A stretch of DNA of 39,654 nt, taken from NCBI GenBank assembly GCA_964490005.1, contig CAZBBB010000022.1, positions 1-39,654 on the forward strand. Direction: 5' to 3'. The notes below the pieces were generated by a model. The model did not search any database. It was not told where the DNA came from and saw only the letters and a program-made list of their open reading frames with translations. Positions 36,566 to 39,654 of the stretch are shown here, in pieces. This stretch comes from CAZBBB01 sp964490005. Lineage in GTDB: Bacteria > Planctomycetota > B15-G4. A program made the position numbers and the translations under genes. Numbering within the stretch: the first letter of the stretch is position 1; every line of letters begins with the position of its first letter.

Positions 36566-37222
36566 GTGGAGCGCATCGCGTACACCGCCGAGGAGTCGCT
36601 GGCGATGGATCGCTGGCTCATCGAGGAGCGCGGCTTCACGCTGCCCGCGCTCATGGAGGCGGCCGGGGCGGCCCTGGCGAGTGCGGCGCGGCAGGCCCTG
36701 CTCGAGCGCGGCGCGTGCCGCGTCGTGCTGCTCGTCGGCCCGGGTCACAACGGCGGCGACGCGCTCGTCGCGGGGCGACTGCTGCGGCAGCGGCACGGCC
36801 TGGAGGCGGAGACCTGGCGGCCGCTCGCGGAGCCGCCGCGTCGACCGCGGCTCGACGCCGACACGCTGCTCGTCGACGGACTGTTCGGCGTGGGGCTGTG
36901 CCGGCCGCTGCAGGGCGAGGCGCGGGCCGCCGTGGAGCACGTGAACGCGGGCGCGGCCGACGTGCTCGCGGTCGACATCCCGAGCGGGCTGCACGCGACG
37001 AGCGGCGCGGTGCTCGGCGCGGCCGTGCGCGCGCGCCGCACGCTGTGCTTCGTGGGGCCCAAGGCGGGCTTCTTCGTCGGCGCCGGTCCGGCGCACGTCG
37101 GCGCCTGGACCGTCGCCGAGATCGGCTTTCCGGCCGTGGACGCCGAAGTGTGGGTGCGCGCGCGTCGTGCCGGCCGCGACAGCGAAGGTGGCGTCCTCGA
37201 CGGCCCCCGCGAACGCGGCTAG
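36566..37222 (+). CDS. nnrE: NAD(P)H-hydrate epimerase (YjeF N-terminal domain)
   Basis: Repairs hydrated NAD(P)H by interconverting the R and S epimers. It has 218 residues. Landmarks are LMEAAG, GPGHNGGDALVAGRLL (residues 58-73), DGLFGVGLCRPL (Asp104) and AVDIPSGLHATSG (Asp137). The dehydratase domain that often follows in one polypeptide is absent, so that activity must come from another gene. GTG start at 36566. The sulfatase gene follows after 35 bases on the same strand. Confidence 0.88.
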   Translation: MERIAYTAEESLAMDRWLIEERGFTLPALMEAAGAALASAARQALLERGACRVVLLVGPGHNGGDALVAGRLLRQRHGLEAETWRPLAEPPRRPRLDADTLLVDGLFGVGLCRPLQGEARAAVEHVNAGAADVLAVDIPSGLHATSGAVLGAAVRARRTLCFVGPKAGFFVGAGPAHVGAWTVAEIGFPAVDAEVWVRARRAGRDSEGGVLDGPRERG

Positions 37223-37257
37223 AGTTGCGGCCGTCCCCCGGAACGAGTCGCGCAGCC

Positions 37258-39048
37258 ATGGGCCTGCTGGCGTGTCTGTTCTCGATCGTCGCGGCCATGC
37301 CGAGCGACGGGCCGCAGTCGCCGCCGACGAACCTGCTCGTGCTCTACGTCGACGACCTCAACGTCGATCTGCGCCTGCCCGGCGTGCAGACGCCCCACAT
37401 CGATGCGCTGGAGGCCCGCGGCGTGCGCTTCGATCGCGCCTACGCCGCGCATCCGTTGTGCACGCCCTCGCGCATCGCGCTGCTCGCCGGCCAGTACACG
37501 CACCACACCGAGGCCGTCGCCAACGACTACGCCGGCCCGCCCTTCGAGGTGAACCGCGTGGCCTACCTGCCGCGCCTGCTGCGGCAGTCGGGCTACTGGT
37601 CGGCGCGCGCCGGAAAGGTGTTCCACTTTCCGCAGGCGGGCTGCTTCGACGTCGAGATCGACGAGCCCGACGACCCGTGGATCGTCAAGCCGCTGCTGCC
37701 GCACATCCCCAACAGCGGCGGCACGATCTACGGCGGGCCCTTCCTCAACGGGCCCGACGGCAGCCTCGGCAAGATGCAGGACACCAAGAACGCCGACGCC
37801 GCGATCGCGATGCTGGGCACGGCCGCCGCACAGCTCGCCGCGACCGGCCAACCCTTCGCGCTGTGGTTCGGGCTGCAGGCCACGCACGACCCGTTCATCT
37901 ACCCCGAGGCCTACGGCGCGCTCTACGACACCTCGATGGTGCCGCCGCTGCCCGTCGGCGAGCAGACGCTGCCGTGGAAGTCGGCGGTCAACAAGGCCTC
38001 GTGGTCGACGCACTGGTTCTACGACCCGGCCTGGGGCGCGACGGTCGCCGAGCGGCGCGCGCAGGCGCTGCTGGCCTACTTCCGCTGCATCAGCTTCATC
38101 GACGCCGAGATCGGGCGCGTGCTCGGCCGGCTCGAGGCGCTGGGCCTGGCCGAGTCCACCGTCGTCGTGCTGGTGAGCGACCACGGCTGGTCCTTCAGCG
38201 AGCACGCCCACATCGGCAAGCTGAAGGGCTTCGACGAGGACATCGTCGCGCCGCTGATCATCGCGGCGCCGGCGCTGCCGTCGAGCTGCGGCCAACTCGT
38301 CGCGACGCCCGTCTCGCAGGTCGACCTGTACCCGACGATCACCGAGCTGCTCGGGGTGCGCGCTCCGGCCGGGCTCGACGGCACGAGCCTGGTGCCGCTC
38401 ATGCTCGACGCGAGCGTGCCGCACCCGCCGGCCTTCTACACCTCGCACCACGAGAGCGGCTTCAACCTCGTGCGGCACGTCGTGCAGCGCGACGCGGGCA
38501 CCGGCGAGGTCTGGAAGCTCGCGGCCTGGGAGGCCGACGATTCGATCCCTCAGGTGCACCAGCTCTACAACCTGAGCGCCGACCCGGGCGAGTACGTCAA
38601 CCTGTATCCTGCGCCCTCCGCTCAGGCCAAGGTCGCCGAGCTGCGCGGCGCGCTCGTCGCGGTGGGCCTGCTCGGGCCGCTGGCGCGCAACTTCGGCATC
38701 GGCACGGCGGGCGCGCTCGGCGTGCCGGCGCTCACGTGGTCCGGGCCCCCGGTGCCCGGCGCCGAGGGACTGCTCGCGCTCGGCAACGCCGCGGGCGCGC
38801 CCACGATCGCGCTGCTCAACGCCGGCCTGTCGGGCTACGACTGGGGGTCGTCGCCGAGCCTGTTCGTCGTGCCGCAGTGGTCCTTCGTCGTGCCGCTCCC
38901 GGAGGACGGCCTGAGCGTCGAGGTGCTGCTCCCCGAGGGCGCGGTCTTCCACGAGGTGCCGCTGGGCGTGCAGCTGCTGCACCACGACCTCGCCGCGCCC
39001 AAGCAGATCGCGATGAGCCGCGGCCTCTCGCTGTTCCTCTCGTACTAG
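37258..39048 (+). CDS. Secreted sulfatase (type I, Cys-type) with C-terminal beta module
   Basis: 596 residues. A weak N-terminal hydrophobic segment (MGLLACLFSIVAAM) may be a signal peptide. Metal ligands Asp32/Asp33 lie in LVLYVDDLN. CTPSRIALLAG carries Cys68, which must be converted to formylglycine by a separate enzyme. VVVLVSDHGWSFSEH is the second metal motif. The overall pattern resembles iduronate-2-sulfatase-like members, so a sulfated polysaccharide is a reasonable substrate guess. The last 120 residues (from FGIGTAGALGVPALTWSG) form a beta-rich module like that of the FG-GAP protein at 16884. The stop codon shares bases with the opposite gene. Confidence 0.9.
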   Translation: MGLLACLFSIVAAMPSDGPQSPPTNLLVLYVDDLNVDLRLPGVQTPHIDALEARGVRFDRAYAAHPLCTPSRIALLAGQYTHHTEAVANDYAGPPFEVNRVAYLPRLLRQSGYWSARAGKVFHFPQAGCFDVEIDEPDDPWIVKPLLPHIPNSGGTIYGGPFLNGPDGSLGKMQDTKNADAAIAMLGTAAAQLAATGQPFALWFGLQATHDPFIYPEAYGALYDTSMVPPLPVGEQTLPWKSAVNKASWSTHWFYDPAWGATVAERRAQALLAYFRCISFIDAEIGRVLGRLEALGLAESTVVVLVSDHGWSFSEHAHIGKLKGFDEDIVAPLIIAAPALPSSCGQLVATPVSQVDLYPTITELLGVRAPAGLDGTSLVPLMLDASVPHPPAFYTSHHESGFNLVRHVVQRDAGTGEVWKLAAWEADDSIPQVHQLYNLSADPGEYVNLYPAPSAQAKVAELRGALVAVGLLGPLARNFGIGTAGALGVPALTWSGPPVPGAEGLLALGNAAGAPTIALLNAGLSGYDWGSSPSLFVVPQWSFVVPLPEDGLSVEVLLPEGAVFHEVPLGVQLLHHDLAAPKQIAMSRGLSLFLSY

Positions 39049-39654
39049 CGGGGCGCGTCGCCCGGACGCGCCGGCTCGACGGGCGCCCGCGCGAGCAGCT
39101 CGAGCGCCGCCGCGAGCGCCTCGCGCGTGCCGGCCAGCGCCAGCAGGTCGTCGGCGCGCAGCCGTTCGCCCGCGGACGGCGCGACGATGCGCGCGCCGTC
39201 GCGGCTGATCGCGATCACCGAGGCCCCGGTCAGGCCGCGCAGGTTCAGCTCGCGCAGCGAGCGGCCGACGGCCGGCGCGTCCGCGCGCAGCCGCACCTCG
39301 CCGAGGTGCCCGAGGCCGGGCAGCAGCTGCTCGGCCTGCTGCAGCTCGACCTGCTCCTCGGGCGAGGGCGTCGGCGCGCCGGCGTGCTTCACCAGCAGCT
39401 CGGCGACGAGTTCGGCGCCGGCGCGCGCGTGCGCCGCGAGATCGGTCGTGCGGCGCCAGAAGGTGATGCCCGTGACGAGCAGCGCCAGCGCCAGCAGCGG
39501 GGCGCCGATCCACGGCGGCAGGAAGGGCTGCGTGAGCGCCAACAGCGGCAGCATCACGACGAGCACGACGCCGAGCTGGAAACTCACCAGCAGCGCGCGG
39601 CGCGGCGCGGCGGCGAAGCCGGCGCCGACCTCGGGCGCGGCCGGCAGCGCGGCG
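39045..39654 (-). CDS. CPA2-type cation/proton antiporter, C-terminal part (5' beyond window)
   Basis: The in-frame minus strand is open up to the window edge, so the true start lies outside. The visible part begins with a Pro/Arg loop and two hydrophobic helices (LVSFQLGVVLVVMLPLLALTQ; PLLALALLVTGITFW). A cytosolic TrkA-C/RCK_C domain of about 100 residues follows (VRLRADAPAVGRSLRELNLR; GASVIAISRDGARIVAPSAG). This is the C-terminal end of KefB-like antiporters that exchange K+ or Na+ for H+ and are gated through this domain. The TAG stop overlaps the sulfatase stop in the palindrome CTAG. Confidence 0.78.
   Translation of the reverse strand, partial: AALPAAPEVGAGFAAAPRRALLVSFQLGVVLVVMLPLLALTQPFLPPWIGAPLLALALLVTGITFWRRTTDLAAHARAGAELVAELLVKHAGAPTPSPEEQVELQQAEQLLPGLGHLGEVRLRADAPAVGRSLRELNLRGLTGASVIAISRDGARIVAPSAGERLRADDLLALAGTREALAAALELLARAPVEPARPGDAPR

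Overview
The window looks like chromosomal DNA of a very GC-rich Planctomycetota bacterium. This is inferred from gene content, not a phylogenetic test. Pointers are a Ser/Thr kinase with a DWG activation-loop motif and C-terminal kinesin-light-chain-type TPRs, an ECF-type sigma factor next to an FG-GAP propeller protein, an ASPIC/UnbV-type FG-GAP lipoprotein, large carboxypeptidase-regulatory-like repeat proteins, a secreted sulfatase, and a glycine-rich C-terminal beta module on two secreted proteins. There is no phage, insertion sequence, CRISPR array, tRNA or rRNA gene that I can see. Coding density is high, neighbours often overlap by 3-4 bases, and GTG and TTG starts are common.

Layout. 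Positions 1-3214 (+): end of a biotin carboxylase, a separate biotin carrier protein and a GT39/PMT-like membrane glycosyltransferase, chained by GTGA overlaps. 3230-6945 (-): a TMTC-like membrane/TPR protein behind a carboxymuconolactone-decarboxylase-like protein. 7111-11399 (+): a secreted SurA/parvulin-like protein, a LipM-like octanoyltransferase, and an NfeD-stomatin pair. 11451-14203 (-): a hybrid histidine kinase with two receivers, followed by a Rieske oxygenase. 14334-16871 (+): the Ser/Thr kinase-TPR protein. 16884-19313 (-): the sigma factor and then the FG-GAP protein. 19314-19669: a 356-base gene-free stretch with a long perfect hairpin and two further stem-loops. 19670-26710 (-): a small TPR protein, the glycine cleavage genes gcvT-gcvH-gcvPA-gcvPB, a methyltransferase, a rhodanese and a DoxX/MauE-like membrane protein. 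26735-33123: two large carboxypeptidase-regulatory-like repeat proteins, transcribed divergently from a 56-base gap. 33154-36449 (-): the UnbV lipoprotein and, upstream of it, a methyltransferase. 36566-39048 (+): NAD(P)H-hydrate epimerase and the sulfatase. 39045-39654 (-): the C-terminal end of a CPA2-type antiporter with a TrkA-C domain.

How the parts fit. The glycine cleavage operon needs lipoylated GcvH, and the LipM-like enzyme at 9032 could start that modification. The kinase, sigma factor, FG-GAP protein and hybrid kinase form a plausible signalling cluster. An 18-base sequence in the divergent promoter of the two kinases recurs as both arms of a palindrome upstream of the sigma gene. 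That shared element and the structured 19.3-19.7 kb gap are the least explained parts of the window. I found no clearly new defence or mobile system.
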